NCBI GenBank assembly: GCA_942491115.1
Contig: CALNZV010000004.1
Coordinates: 310,001 to 374,000 of the forward strand
Source of the DNA: CALNZV01 sp942491115
GTDB lineage: Bacteria > Desulfobacterota > Desulfobacteria > Desulfobacterales > UBA5852
Length of the DNA stretch: 64,000 bases
Reading direction: 5' to 3'
Part shown: piece by piece, positions 1 to 8,485 of the stretch
Layout: every line of letters starts with the position of its first letter
Position numbering within the stretch: position 1 is the first letter of the stretch
Position numbers and translations under genes: made by a program
The notes under the pieces: model-generated
Databases searched by the model: none
Told to the model about the DNA's origin: nothing
The model's input: only the letters and a program-made list of their open reading frames with translations

Positions 1-220
1 ATTTTTTACCCGACGTTAGCGAAATGACATCCAAATTGTATTGGGTCTTGTTGCCGACATTGATCTTCTTTATCGCCGAATACGCTGAAGTACCATAGTA
101 AAGATAATAGCCATTGGTCTCACCGGTGCTGGGTGCCCAGGATATGGTTGCGGCAGCGGCGGAATTCGCCAAGAAAAAACTAAGGAATACAGCGGAAAAC
201 CACAATCGATATCGAGCCAT
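1..220 (-). CDS. Secreted fibronectin type III domain protein, C-terminus outside the window
   Basis: The minus strand from an ATG at 218-220 reads a basic N-terminus, a hydrophobic signal segment ending near NSAAAA, and then the start of a fibronectin type III-like domain (ISWAPSTGETNGYYLYYG). The frame is open to the left edge, so only about 73 residues are seen. The domain start matches that of the protein at 503-844 (LSWKASSGEVDGYKIYYG), so the two are paralogues in tandem on the same strand. An exported, extracellular or periplasmic role is inferred from the signal peptide. No enzymatic motif is visible and the binding partner is unknown. Confidence 0.7.
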   Translation of the reverse strand, partial: MARYRLWFSAVFLSFFLANSAAAATISWAPSTGETNGYYLYYGTSAYSAIKKINVGNKTQYNLDVISLTSGKK

Positions 221-448
221 TCCATCCTCCTTAAAAACTGGCTTGTATTCCAATAGATTGAAACCCGGCCCAAAACCAAGGACTATGGATCATCCCACGG
301 CGTGAATGGATGACACAAAGGAACATACCCGCTGGTTGCAAACCGTTTGAGGCGTCCCACAACACCGGAAAGGACGCCTAAATCATTGTCGAGTCGCTAT
401 TTATTACGGTTGAAAACTGCTGTCAACGCATTCAAGGTAAAATGAAAC

Positions 449-473
449 AGGCGGTGCTGGGAAAGCACCGCCT
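449..473 (-). terminator. Rho-independent terminator of the fibronectin protein gene
   Basis: A perfect 9-bp inverted repeat (AGGCGGTGC / GCACCGCCT) encloses a 7-base loop. On the minus strand it is followed by a T-rich stretch (GTTTCATTTT). It lies 30 bases downstream of the stop at 503, which is where the terminator of that gene should be. Confidence 0.75.
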
Positions 474-502
474 GACTTACGCTTTACCGATCTGAATAGT
501 GG

Positions 503-844
503 TTAATTTTCCTTTAGGCCAACCGGTGGAAACGGCGGCGTAGAATCGGCCGGTGTATAGGCTACGGTTGCACTTTGTTTGCTTTCGCCGACGTCATTGA
601 AAGCACTGACGCAAAAAAAGTATTTTTTGTTTTCGGTCAGTGGCAGTTTGTCTATCGAATAGCTGGTGACATTACCCACCGTGACCTTAGTTGTAGGGGA
701 GCTGCTGGTACCATAATAGATTTTATAGCCATCGACCTCCCCGGAACTTGCTTTCCATGACAGCGTCGCCGCCGTCAATGGTGCAGAGGAAATAGCGATC
801 ATCAGGGTGCCGGCAAGAAGTATATGAAGTGTCTTAGGAATCAT
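503..844 (-). CDS. Small secreted fibronectin type III domain protein
   Basis: This is a 113-residue protein. Residues 1-25 form a signal peptide (basic N-terminus, hydrophobic core, cleavage near LTAA). The rest is one fibronectin type III-like fold: LSWKASSGEVDGYKIYYG at the first strands, a TSYSID strand, and a KYFFCVSAFNDVGES segment typical of the F strand and loop. It ends shortly after the domain (TPPFPPVG), with no PEP-CTERM anchor or membrane helix. It lies between a paralogue at the left edge and the repeat protein at 895-2919, whose N-terminal domain is of the same type. The gene appears monocistronic or last in its unit, since a hairpin terminator follows. The function is probably surface or matrix binding, by inference. 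Confidence 0.75.
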   Translation of the reverse strand: MIPKTLHILLAGTLMIAISSAPLTAATLSWKASSGEVDGYKIYYGTSSSPTTKVTVGNVTSYSIDKLPLTENKKYFFCVSAFNDVGESKQSATVAYTPADSTPPFPPVGLKEN

Positions 845-894
845 TTGGTCACCTATATATAGTTGTTAACCAATCCATCCATTGGTTGTAATGG

Positions 895-2919
895 TTACGG
901 TTGACGATAGACGTATTGCCCGGAGTTATTCGCGCTATAGACGGATTTGGTTCCATAGTAGCCGGAGCTCGTGGACGGGCTCCATGAACCGCTGGCGGAG
1001 GTGCCGGATTTGCCGTTGTCGATAATGGTTTTGTTGCCGTTGGGATAGGTCAGCCTGACGGCGTCGGCAACGGTGCTTCGGCTGGTTTTCTGGGCGACGA
1101 CGACGACCTTGGGGGTGCCGGAGAAGGTGTATTTTCCCAGCACGTTCCACTTGCCGCCGTTTTTGGTCTGGTCGACCTTCACCGTGGCGATGAGCGTGGT
1201 GCCGTCGTAGATCTGGACGGGGACGGCGGTGTTCCGGTTCCAATGCTGGGTCCACCAGGCGGCGACCTCAACGGAGGAGCCCCCGGAGCCGGTGGTGCCG
1301 GAGTCGGCGGTTGACGTTGAGCCGGATCCGCTGCCAGCGCCAAAGGTGTATGTCCCGGAGTTGTTCGCACTGTAGACGGACTTGGTTCCATAGGAACCGG
1401 AGGCGGTGGATGCGCCCCATGATCCGGTTGCGGAGGTGCCGGATTTGCCGTTGTCGATGATGGTCTTGGTGCCGTTGGAGTAGGTCAGCCTGACGGCGTC
1501 GGCACAGGTGCTTCGGCTGGTTTTCTGGGCGACGACGACGACCTTGGGGGTGCCGGAGAAGGTGTATTTTCCGAGCACGTTCCACTTGCCGCCGTTTTTG
1601 GTCTGGTCGACCTTCACCGTGGCGATGAGTTTGGAGCCGTCGTAGATCTGGACGGGGACGGCGGTATTTCGGTTGAAGTGCTGGGTCCACCAGGCGGCGA
1701 CCTCAACGGAGGAGCCCCCGGAAGTGGTGGTGCCGGTGTCGGCGGTTGTCGTGGAGCCGGATCCGCTTCCCGCCCCAAAGGTGTACTGCCCGGAGTTGTT
1801 CGCACTATAGACGGATTTGGTTCCGTAGGAACCGGAGGCGGTGGATGCGCCCCATGATCCGGTTGCGGAGGTGCCGGATTTGCCGTTGTCGATAATGGTT
1901 TTGTTGCCGTTGGGGTAGGTCAGCCTGACGGCGTCGGCACAGGTGCTTCGGCTGGTTTTCTGGGCGACGACGACGACCTTGGGGGTGCCGGAGAAGGTGT
2001 ATTTTCCGAGCACGTTCCACTTGCCGCCGTTTTTGGTCTGGTCGACCTTCACCGTAGCGATGAGTTTGGAGCCGTCGTAGATCTGGACGGGGACGGCGGT
2101 GTTTCGGTTGAAGTGCTGGGTCCACCAGGCGGCGACCTCAACGGAGGAGCCCCCGGAAGTGGTGGTGCCGGTGTCGGCGGTTGTCGTGGAGCCGGATCCG
2201 CTTCCCGCCCCAAAGGTGTACTGCCCGGAGTTGTTCGCACTATAGACGGATTTGGTTCCGTAGGAACCGGAGGCGGTGGATGCGCCCCATGATCCGGTTG
2301 CGGAGGTGCCGGATTTGCCGTTGTCTATAATGGTTTTGTTGCCGTTGGGGTAGGTCAGCCTGACGGCGTCGGCACAGGTGCTTCGGCTGGTTTTCTGGGC
2401 GACGACGACGACCTTGGGGGTGCCGGAGAAGGTGTATTTTCCGAGCACGTTCCACTTGCCGCCGTTTTTGGTCTGGTCGACCTTCACCGTGGCGATGAGT
2501 TTGGAGCCGTCGTAGATCTGGACGGGGACGGCGGTGCTCCGGTTGAAGTGCTGGGTCCACCAGGCGGCGACCTCAACGGAGGAGCCACCGGAAGTGGATC
2601 CGCTGGAGCTGCTGGTTGTTTTTGCAGTTGCCTTGATTTCACCGGAATATCCGCTCTCGTTGCCGGAGTTGTCCACGGCGGTCACAGCCAGATAATAGGC
2701 TTTGCCGCTTTGAAGACCGTCGATGACATAGGAGGTCGATTTCCCGGCAGGAATCGGGGGGCCATAGGATCGCTGTGATGTCCCGTAATAAACTCGATAG
2801 CCCTGTATGTCCGGCTCGGTGTTTTGCTGCCACGACAAACTAATGCTCGCCCCGTATACGAGGGGACAAACAGCCAAAATCAAAACAGCCAGTAGAAGAA
2901 TTCGTTTCAATACGTTCAT
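895..2919 (-). CDS. Secreted fibronectin type III protein with tandem golvesin-like repeats
   Basis: This protein is about 674 residues from the ATG at 2919 (an upstream in-frame start at 2946 also exists). Residues 1-23 are a signal peptide. Next comes one fibronectin type III domain (SLSWQQNTEPDIQGYRVYYG) and then four nearly identical 145-residue units. Each unit holds a VEVAAWWTQHxNRxTAVPVQIYDG half with an ADAVRLTY end, and an IIDNGKSGTSATGSWxxS half with an SGxYGTKSVYSANNSG end. The pattern resembles the golvesin C-terminal-like domain of extracellular enzymes, but in the order second half first. Serine/threonine/glycine-rich linkers separate the units. Three units have Cys in TSRSTCADAV and the last has Val. 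The C-terminus (YVYRQP) carries no sorting signal. A structural or adhesive role outside the cell is inferred. Confidence 0.75.
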   Translation of the reverse strand: MNVLKRILLLAVLILAVCPLVYGASISLSWQQNTEPDIQGYRVYYGTSQRSYGPPIPAGKSTSYVIDGLQSGKAYYLAVTAVDNSGNESGYSGEIKATAKTTSSSSGSTSGGSSVEVAAWWTQHFNRSTAVPVQIYDGSKLIATVKVDQTKNGGKWNVLGKYTFSGTPKVVVVAQKTSRSTCADAVRLTYPNGNKTIIDNGKSGTSATGSWGASTASGSYGTKSVYSANNSGQYTFGAGSGSGSTTTADTGTTTSGGSSVEVAAWWTQHFNRNTAVPVQIYDGSKLIATVKVDQTKNGGKWNVLGKYTFSGTPKVVVVAQKTSRSTCADAVRLTYPNGNKTIIDNGKSGTSATGSWGASTASGSYGTKSVYSANNSGQYTFGAGSGSGSTTTADTGTTTSGGSSVEVAAWWTQHFNRNTAVPVQIYDGSKLIATVKVDQTKNGGKWNVLGKYTFSGTPKVVVVAQKTSRSTCADAVRLTYSNGTKTIIDNGKSGTSATGSWGASTASGSYGTKSVYSANNSGTYTFGAGSGSGSTSTADSGTTGSGGSSVEVAAWWTQHWNRNTAVPVQIYDGTTLIATVKVDQTKNGGKWNVLGKYTFSGTPKVVVVAQKTSRSTVADAVRLTYPNGNKTIIDNGKSGTSASGSWSPSTSSGYYGTKSVYSANNSGQYVYRQP
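902..2585 (-). repeat. Four tandem 435-bp coding repeats
   Basis: The sequence ggcgacctcaacggaggag recurs at 1261, 1696, 2131 and 2566, exactly 435 bases apart, and the DNA between is almost identical. The period is 145 codons. The copy at low coordinates (C-terminal in the protein) is the most diverged. Near-identity at synonymous sites points to recent amplification or ongoing homogenisation, and copy number could vary between strains or be miscounted in assembly. Confidence 0.9.
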
Positions 2920-2946
2920 GAATACCTCGCTAGTGATTCTTGCCAT

Positions 2947-3373
2947 TCTTCCTTAGTCGTCTGCAGGTCAATGCAATAGAGATGCCAAGAGAATATTTGG
3001 ACTGTATCATTCAGCCGAGGTGACCATGTGTGCGCCTGAATCGTGCCGATACGTCAATCAGTTAGAATGAAATAAATCGCCACAACCTTTGTGGCGCCCT
3101 TTTGCCAGCCGATTCCCGGTGTTCGACTGTTTTAAAAAAATCAACAATGGTAAAAAAAATATACAATTGGGGCGGCTTCAGGCCTCCGCCCTTCTGCGTA
3201 CCCGTGAGGTCGATAACTTATGGATGGACGACGCATCTCTGGGACTTCTGATATTGAAGATAAATAATGAGGACCCGTTCGAGGAATGGTTGCTTCCAAT
3301 GCCTTCAATGGCTGCCGTCGAGAATCTGGTTGAACACTTTCCGTCGGCAAACCGAAACCGACAGGTGGATCGA
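2947..3373. other. Intergenic, no gene seen
   Basis: This is about 430 bases between the start of the repeat protein and the stop of epsI. The open frames here are antisense overlaps of epsI or lack family signal. It should hold the promoter of the repeat protein, but I could not pick a convincing -35/-10 pair. Confidence 0.4.
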
Positions 3374-4003
3374 TCAGATCGAGGCGCGAAGAATGCGTGC
3401 AAATTCCAAAACAAAACCCTGGAGCTCTTTTTCCTGCTGCACGAAGTTCTCGGGATCGATGGCAATGGAAAACCGAACAAAACCGCTTTCAGTGAATCCA
3501 TCGACACGGCCGTTGATCACCATGTCTATCATCTGTCGGGTTCGATCGGCCACCAGCTTTTTATTGGAAGAAAACCAGAAATAGTAGACCAGACTGGAGT
3601 GGTTGGCTTTACGAACTCTGAAGGCACTTAATTCAAGGGCTTGATCACCACTACCGATGTCGACTCTCCGATCGATGGGAATTACCGACCACCCCTGGGA
3701 TTTGTAGCAAATTGTGGGATCGTGGGCCCCCCACCGATCGTTTTGATGATACACCACAGCCACGTTTACCATCTCCCCATTCCCATTCGTGTAATCTCTA
3801 AATATCAATGAGTTTGGATCCAATGCCGTATATTTCCCATAGTCCATCTCGATATCCCGCAACACCTCCCAGCCGCTGATGGCTTTTGAGGTTTCAACGA
3901 GGTGGGGAATGGTTGATTTGATCTCTGGGGGTTCGAAGGTGGCAGCGTATGCCGCGCAGGCGATGAGAACGGTAAAAACGATGATGAGATTTCGATTCTT
4001 CAT
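3374..4003 (-). CDS. epsI: EpsI family exosortase-associated protein
   Basis: This is a protein of about 209 residues with an N-terminal hydrophobic segment (IIVFTVLIACAAYA), followed by an extracytoplasmic domain. The diagnostic EpsI motif HDPTICYKSQGW is present, along with the DYTNGNGEMVNVAVVYHQ strand region. EpsI proteins occur next to, or fused to, exosortases in exopolysaccharide loci; their biochemical role is not settled. The start at 4003 is favoured because its ATG overlaps the exosortase stop as ATGA, a translational-coupling arrangement. An upstream start at 4018 would add only MDCFA. The C-terminus is soluble and lacks a sorting signal. Confidence 0.88.
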   Translation of the reverse strand: MKNRNLIIVFTVLIACAAYAATFEPPEIKSTIPHLVETSKAISGWEVLRDIEMDYGKYTALDPNSLIFRDYTNGNGEMVNVAVVYHQNDRWGAHDPTICYKSQGWSVIPIDRRVDIGSGDQALELSAFRVRKANHSSLVYYFWFSSNKKLVADRTRQMIDMVINGRVDGFTESGFVRFSIAIDPENFVQQEKELQGFVLEFARILRASI

Positions 4004-4860
4004 TGCGAAGCAATCCATTTATTCATGGCGATCAGGCTGATGAGGGCAAGCGCAAAAACAGCGATTCCCGTAAAGGTGTGCCAGAAACCGTCGGCGATCA
4101 TGACCCCGGTCGTCTCCAGGATGACCCCGAAAACCACCACTCGAACGGTGTTCCACAGAAAGGCGAAGGGGATGGCCAGAGCGGTGATGAGGACTTTCTT
4201 GGGCAGGGTGGTCCTGGCAAAATAGGCTAGAACGGCCCCCACCGCCAGCAGGGAAATGAGCGAGCGAATGCCGCTGCAGGGGTCCGCCACTTCAAGGCTC
4301 CCCCTGCTCAACTGCAAAATGACCCCTTCCCGATAAATGGGAAATCCGAGCAGTTTGATAATCTGGTGACTGGTGACAGAGGAGAGGACCTTTAGAACGT
4401 TACCGACTTTGTCAATGACGGTAACCCAGAAAGGCACCATGAAGATCAGAAAGAAGATGGGGAAAACGAGGGACCTAAAAACGTTTCTACCGAAAACAGA
4501 CCACACGATGCCGGCGATGGTCAGAATCATGGCGTAGGACTGCAGAAAGTTGACCTGCATTCTGATACTGGCCAAAAGCAGCGCACTTGCAGCGGCAACA
4601 AGAACAAGTCCGCCTGTTCCGCTGCTCTGGGGCAATGTCCGGAGATCCTTCCATTTCAGGTAGACGATAAAGGCGGATATGAGCGGTATCAGGGGGCCAT
4701 GGGAGTAGTCCGGATTTACCATCCAACTGGACCAGAGCCAGGCAAGGTTGCGATGGTAGATGAAGCCCAGCAGAACCAGGCAGCCGGAAAGCAACCCATA
4801 GCTTATCGGTGTCGTTCCGGGTGGATGCGGTCCGGCAGGGTGTTCGGCGGAAGAGGTCAT
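4000..4860 (-). CDS. Exosortase, membrane transpeptidase-like enzyme
   Basis: This is a polytopic membrane protein of about 286 residues from the ATG at 4860. A longer reading to 4980 is low-complexity and would overlap the upstream gene. It has roughly eight hydrophobic helices. The exosortase catalytic residues are all present: Cys in VADPCSGIRSL, Arg in WNTVRVVVFG and His in DGFWHTFTGIAVF. The N-terminal NPDYSHGPLIPLIS motif is also typical. Exosortases cleave and sort proteins with short C-terminal PEP-CTERM-like anchors across the inner membrane of Gram-negative bacteria. EpsI follows with a 4-base overlap and the acetyltransferase ends 35 bases upstream. No PEP-CTERM substrate is in view. 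The exosortase subtype was not assigned. Confidence 0.9.
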   Translation of the reverse strand: MTSSAEHPAGPHPPGTTPISYGLLSGCLVLLGFIYHRNLAWLWSSWMVNPDYSHGPLIPLISAFIVYLKWKDLRTLPQSSGTGGLVLVAAASALLLASIRMQVNFLQSYAMILTIAGIVWSVFGRNVFRSLVFPIFFLIFMVPFWVTVIDKVGNVLKVLSSVTSHQIIKLLGFPIYREGVILQLSRGSLEVADPCSGIRSLISLLAVGAVLAYFARTTLPKKVLITALAIPFAFLWNTVRVVVFGVILETTGVMIADGFWHTFTGIAVFALALISLIAMNKWIASQ

Positions 4861-4894
4861 AGGTATCACCAACCCGTTTTGGGGTAAAGCGGCA

Positions 4895-5434
4895 TTACCG
4901 CGATCTGATGGGTTTGGCGGGGATGCCCGCCGCAATGGTTCCGGCCGGGATGTCTTTCGTGACGACGGAGCCGGCTGCAATCACGGAACCGTCGCCTATG
5001 GTGACACCGGCCACCACCACGCAATTCGCCCCGAGCCAGACATCGTTTCCGATGACAATGTCCTTTTCGACAAAAGGCTGGACGTTCATCGGGATGTCCC
5101 TGCGCGCCGTCGTGTGGTTGGAGGAAAAAATCTTGACCCCGGGCCCCATCAGCAGATTGTCCCCTAACAGGATCCGGGAGTTCTCGCTCGCCCAGACGCA
5201 GCAGAACTGGTTGATGTGAGCATTTTCGCCCAGATAAATGTTACGGCCGCATCGAAGAGAGGCCGACGGGTGAATCCGCGGGTTGCCCTTGATGTGCATC
5301 TGGTTGAGCGGGGCCACGTGATCGTGCACGAAGTAGCCGGCCTTAGATGCGATGGACCGGAAAAAATTGAGGGTGAAAACGTTTTTTACGACTTCAAGGA
5401 TATCATCGGTCCGAATCCGGTTTCTCGGTGACAT
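4895..5434 (-). CDS. Left-handed beta-helix O-acetyltransferase
   Basis: This is a 179-residue protein (ATG at 5434, or 5452 with six extra residues). The C-terminal two-thirds is built of hexapeptide repeats (PRIHPSASLRCGRNIYLGEN, then VIGNDVWLGANCVVVAGVTI), characteristic of the trimeric left-handed beta-helix acetyltransferases of the maltose/galactoside/serine transacetylase group. The His of the SSNHTTARRDIP segment is the expected catalytic position. It probably O-acetylates a sugar of the exported polysaccharide, using acetyl-CoA in the cytoplasm. It lies directly upstream of exosortase in the same direction. Confidence 0.85.
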   Translation of the reverse strand: MSPRNRIRTDDILEVVKNVFTLNFFRSIASKAGYFVHDHVAPLNQMHIKGNPRIHPSASLRCGRNIYLGENAHINQFCCVWASENSRILLGDNLLMGPGVKIFSSNHTTARRDIPMNVQPFVEKDIVIGNDVWLGANCVVVAGVTIGDGSVIAAGSVVTKDIPAGTIAAGIPAKPIRSR

Positions 5435-5505
5435 GTGGTTAATTCCCCTCAATTCAATAGAAATACGGCGTCTTGCCGAAAAAACTTAAGCACTGCTCTG
5501 GTGCG

Positions 5506-7186
5506 CTATGGGAATTCCCTTTTCCCATCACTCCCCGTTTGGTGTCTGGCCTCACGAACGGCATCTATAAATGGAAGCCCTCGCATCACGGCGTCGGCAA
5601 GCGCTTCACCGTATCGGCACTGTCGCAGATCCTGATCGGAGTCCATGGGCGGCTGATCCGGACTCCACAGATGCTGGGCCGTGAATACGAGGCTTGTCAG
5701 CGTGCCTTTGTCTTTCATGGTGTCGTAGGTCATCGGATGGTAGTAGGACACGAACCCCCCGTAGCAGTCGAGTTTGCCTCGGGCCTCCCGCAGTTCGGTT
5801 CCCCGCTGCCAGCGCCCCAGGAGAAGGTGCATGACATCCTTGTACCCGTGCTCGCGGAAAAAGTCGGTCGTGGAAAGCTCCGGGTCCTGGAGGCGCTTTC
5901 CGCCAAGCCTCACCACACCCTCCCGAACGATGCCCTCTGACCAGTTGTAGATGAGAATCCGGCTTCGATTGTCGATGCGATCCACAGCCTTGTAAATGTT
6001 CCGGTACCAGCCCTGGTGTTCCCGGATCAGCATGCCGCCGCTCATGATGGGGATTTTTCCGTTTTCGATCACCCGCTCAGCCAGGCGTTTGGCAAAATCC
6101 GCCCAGAGCTCGACCGGGTCTTTCCCGGCACAGGCGCGACTGACCCCCCATCGCGACCCGTGCTGCTCCTGCTGCATCTCGTCGAGAGGGATGGCAAAGT
6201 GGTTCCCGCTCAACACGGCCATGACGTCCTCCATGGTTTCGAAGAGCACGGTCCACGTCTCCTCCAGGCAGGGGTTGGGGTTGACGCGGCTTTTCTTTTT
6301 GACCTCTGGCCGCATGCGCTCCCAGGTCTCGTCCGGATAGAGCTCCGCCAGGTGGGTGTAGCCGTAGTAGAGCCAGGACCAGTCGAGGGAGCCGTCCATG
6401 CTCAAAAACAGGTTCGATCCGTATCGGTCGAAGGCTTCGGCCTGTTCGAAGGTCAAAACGTCGTTCCAGGCCATTTCCGGGTGCCGCCGAAGAGGGAGGC
6501 ACCAGGAGGTGCCCTGCACCCAGACATGATTGAGTTTCAGGTAGGACAGCAGGCGAAGGAAGCTCTTGAACTGAGCGTGGGTCATTTCGTTGGGCCGCGG
6601 GGTGCCCCTTGGAAACGTCGCCCGCATGCCTCGATAACCGTGATAGGGCCTGTCGATGATCGTTCCGCAAGCGAATGCGGCCCGTCCCGGTCCGAGACCC
6701 TCCAATAGCTGGAGAAAGGAGACCGCGCCATAGTAGGCCCCCTGGGGATCGCTGCCCATGATGACGGCGGTCTCCTCGCCGACCGTCAATAGGTAGGCCC
6801 CGGGAATCTTCGAGACTGCGCGTTCCTCGGCAGTAGCGGCTCCCCAATCCTCTCCGGCCGCCCCGGACAACAGGCCGATCCGAATACCCTGTCGAGGACG
6901 GTTCGCATCGCCCGCTTGGTCATTGATGGATAACGTTCCGTCAACTGCCCCGATAGCGCTTCCGATTTCAGTTGCCAGAAAGCGGGCAACTCGGTTCAGC
7001 CCCCTCGTCCTCCGAGTCGAGAAGCACCGGGGTCGAGGGGTCGACGGTCAATAGACCATCCACCGTTCGAACGGACATTGGCATGGGAAACACCAGGGGC
7101 TGGGTACCAGCGGCAGCCGTGACCCAGCCCCACAGCAGAAGGAGCGTCGCCACACACAGTGAGCTTGTCGATCGGAAATGGTTCAT
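5506..7186 (-). CDS. Exported GH20-like beta-N-acetylhexosaminidase, frameshifted
   Basis: The reading starts at 7186 with a signal peptide (FRSTSSLCVATLLLLWGWVTAAAG) and a GH20 N-terminal domain (LVFPMPMSVRTVDGLLTVD). It leaves frame near 6990-7005, close to a GGGGG run, and resumes as ARFLATEIGSAIGAVDG and SGAAGEDWGAATAEE. The catalytic barrel follows: GYRGMRATFPRGTPRP, YLKLNHVWVQGTSW, and an Asp-Glu pair in FAIPLDEM at the expected acid/base position. The full length would be about 560 residues. One base indel restores the whole gene, so this may be a sequencing error rather than a pseudogene. It probably trims or turns over hexosamine polysaccharide in the periplasm or outside the cell. 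Confidence 0.72.
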
Positions 7187-7293
7187 TCTGGTGGCATGGC
7201 TGCAACAGGGCTGGCACTGACTCAAGGTTCCGGCAGACGGCCGGGGTCATGGACAAGTGGGGCCACTAATACCGGGGCCATGTGCTAACCCGA

Positions 7294-8452
7294 TCATCGG
7301 GTGCTGGCGGCAGACGTCCAGCGCACGAATTTTTTGCCGGTCAGCCAGCTGAGAACGCCAAAAAAGCAAGCGATGTTGATCAGCAGAAAGTAATAGGGAA
7401 CGGTTAGGGCTTTGACGCGGATGCCGGATCTTTGGAGTCGGAAGCCCAGAATTCCGGACCCATAGAAGCACAGCTGAAGGCACAGCAGGGTGATGAAAAA
7501 CGGGCTTGCCGCCAGTAGAACGTTGCTCAGCAGGGTGATCAGCATCAAGGGAAAGCCCAGCCATCTCAGTATCTTGTGGGAGAACAGGCAGATCCATGCA
7601 TCGCGGCTGAAGGTTCCGGGTATTTTCATTGCGGCCGGAATGGCGGCGACGCTCCTTGCCACGATCCGCATCCGCCGGTTGAATTCCTCGCCCTGGTCTT
7701 CCGTGGGTTTTTCATAGGCCACGGCATGGTCTGAAAAGGTGGACAGATAGCCTTTTTTAAGGGCGACCAAGGGGTGAAAGAAATCGTTCGGCACATGGCT
7801 GGGCACCGGTTCGAAGACGCTCCGGCGGATCCCATAGATGGCGCCATTGGCCCCAACGGCGCATCCCAGCCTGCCCTCTAGCTTACGGAGCACATTCTCG
7901 TACCGGAAGTAGAGCCCCTCGCCTTTGGCGACGGAGGAATCCCCCTCGAGGTAGCGCAGCTTCCCCCCACACACAGCCGACCGCTTGCCGGTCAAAAACC
8001 GCGGCGAGCGCCTTTAGGCTTTCGGGGGCGAACATGGCATTGGAATCGGTAAAGACGATCACCTCACCCTTCGCCTTGGGTGCAAAGGTGTTGATCAGGT
8101 GGTTCTTGCCCAGGTTCTGATCCTGCTGGAAGCAAACGACCCCCTTACCGGCATAGCTGCCGGCGATTTCAACGGTCCGGTCGGTGGATCCATCTGATGC
8201 GACGATGATCTCGAGTCGCTCCCGGGGGTAATCCATCGCCAGGGCGTTGTCGATTTTTTTTCCGATAACGGCTTCTTCGTTGAAGGCGGGAATGAAAAGG
8301 CTGATAGCGGGCAGCGAGCGGGCTTCGCGTCTTTCCCGGGCCGTTTCCCGGCCGTGCAGCCGTAAAAGAAGCAGCAGCGGATAGCCCATGTAAACGTAAA
8401 TCAGCACAAGGGCTGTGCCCCAAAACAGGGTCAACAAAAGCGTATGGAACAT
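7294..8452 (-). CDS. Family 2 membrane glycosyltransferase, frameshifted
   Basis: The N-terminal part (8452 to about 7980) has a transmembrane helix, then the GT-A core: SLFIPAFNEEAVIGKKI, IIVASDGSTDRT, and the DSN divalent-metal motif in IVFTDSNAMF. The frame breaks at about 7964-7975, within a GGGGGG run, and continues as KLRYLEGDSS with a GANGAIYG motif and a C-terminal bundle of membrane helices. The combined length is about 385 residues, normal for processive inner-membrane GT2 enzymes. It likely polymerises or extends the exopolysaccharide, using nucleotide sugars on the cytoplasmic face. A single-base error in the G run is the simplest explanation of the break. Confidence 0.82.
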
Positions 8453-8485
8453 GGTTCGTTGGAATTCCGGGTTAGGAGGTCGTAA

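Noticed and set aside
935..2560. Several Arg/Gln/His-rich 106-140 residue open frames inside the repeat protein
   Set aside because: They recur every 435 bases as the same alternate frame of the repeat and have no independent start signal.
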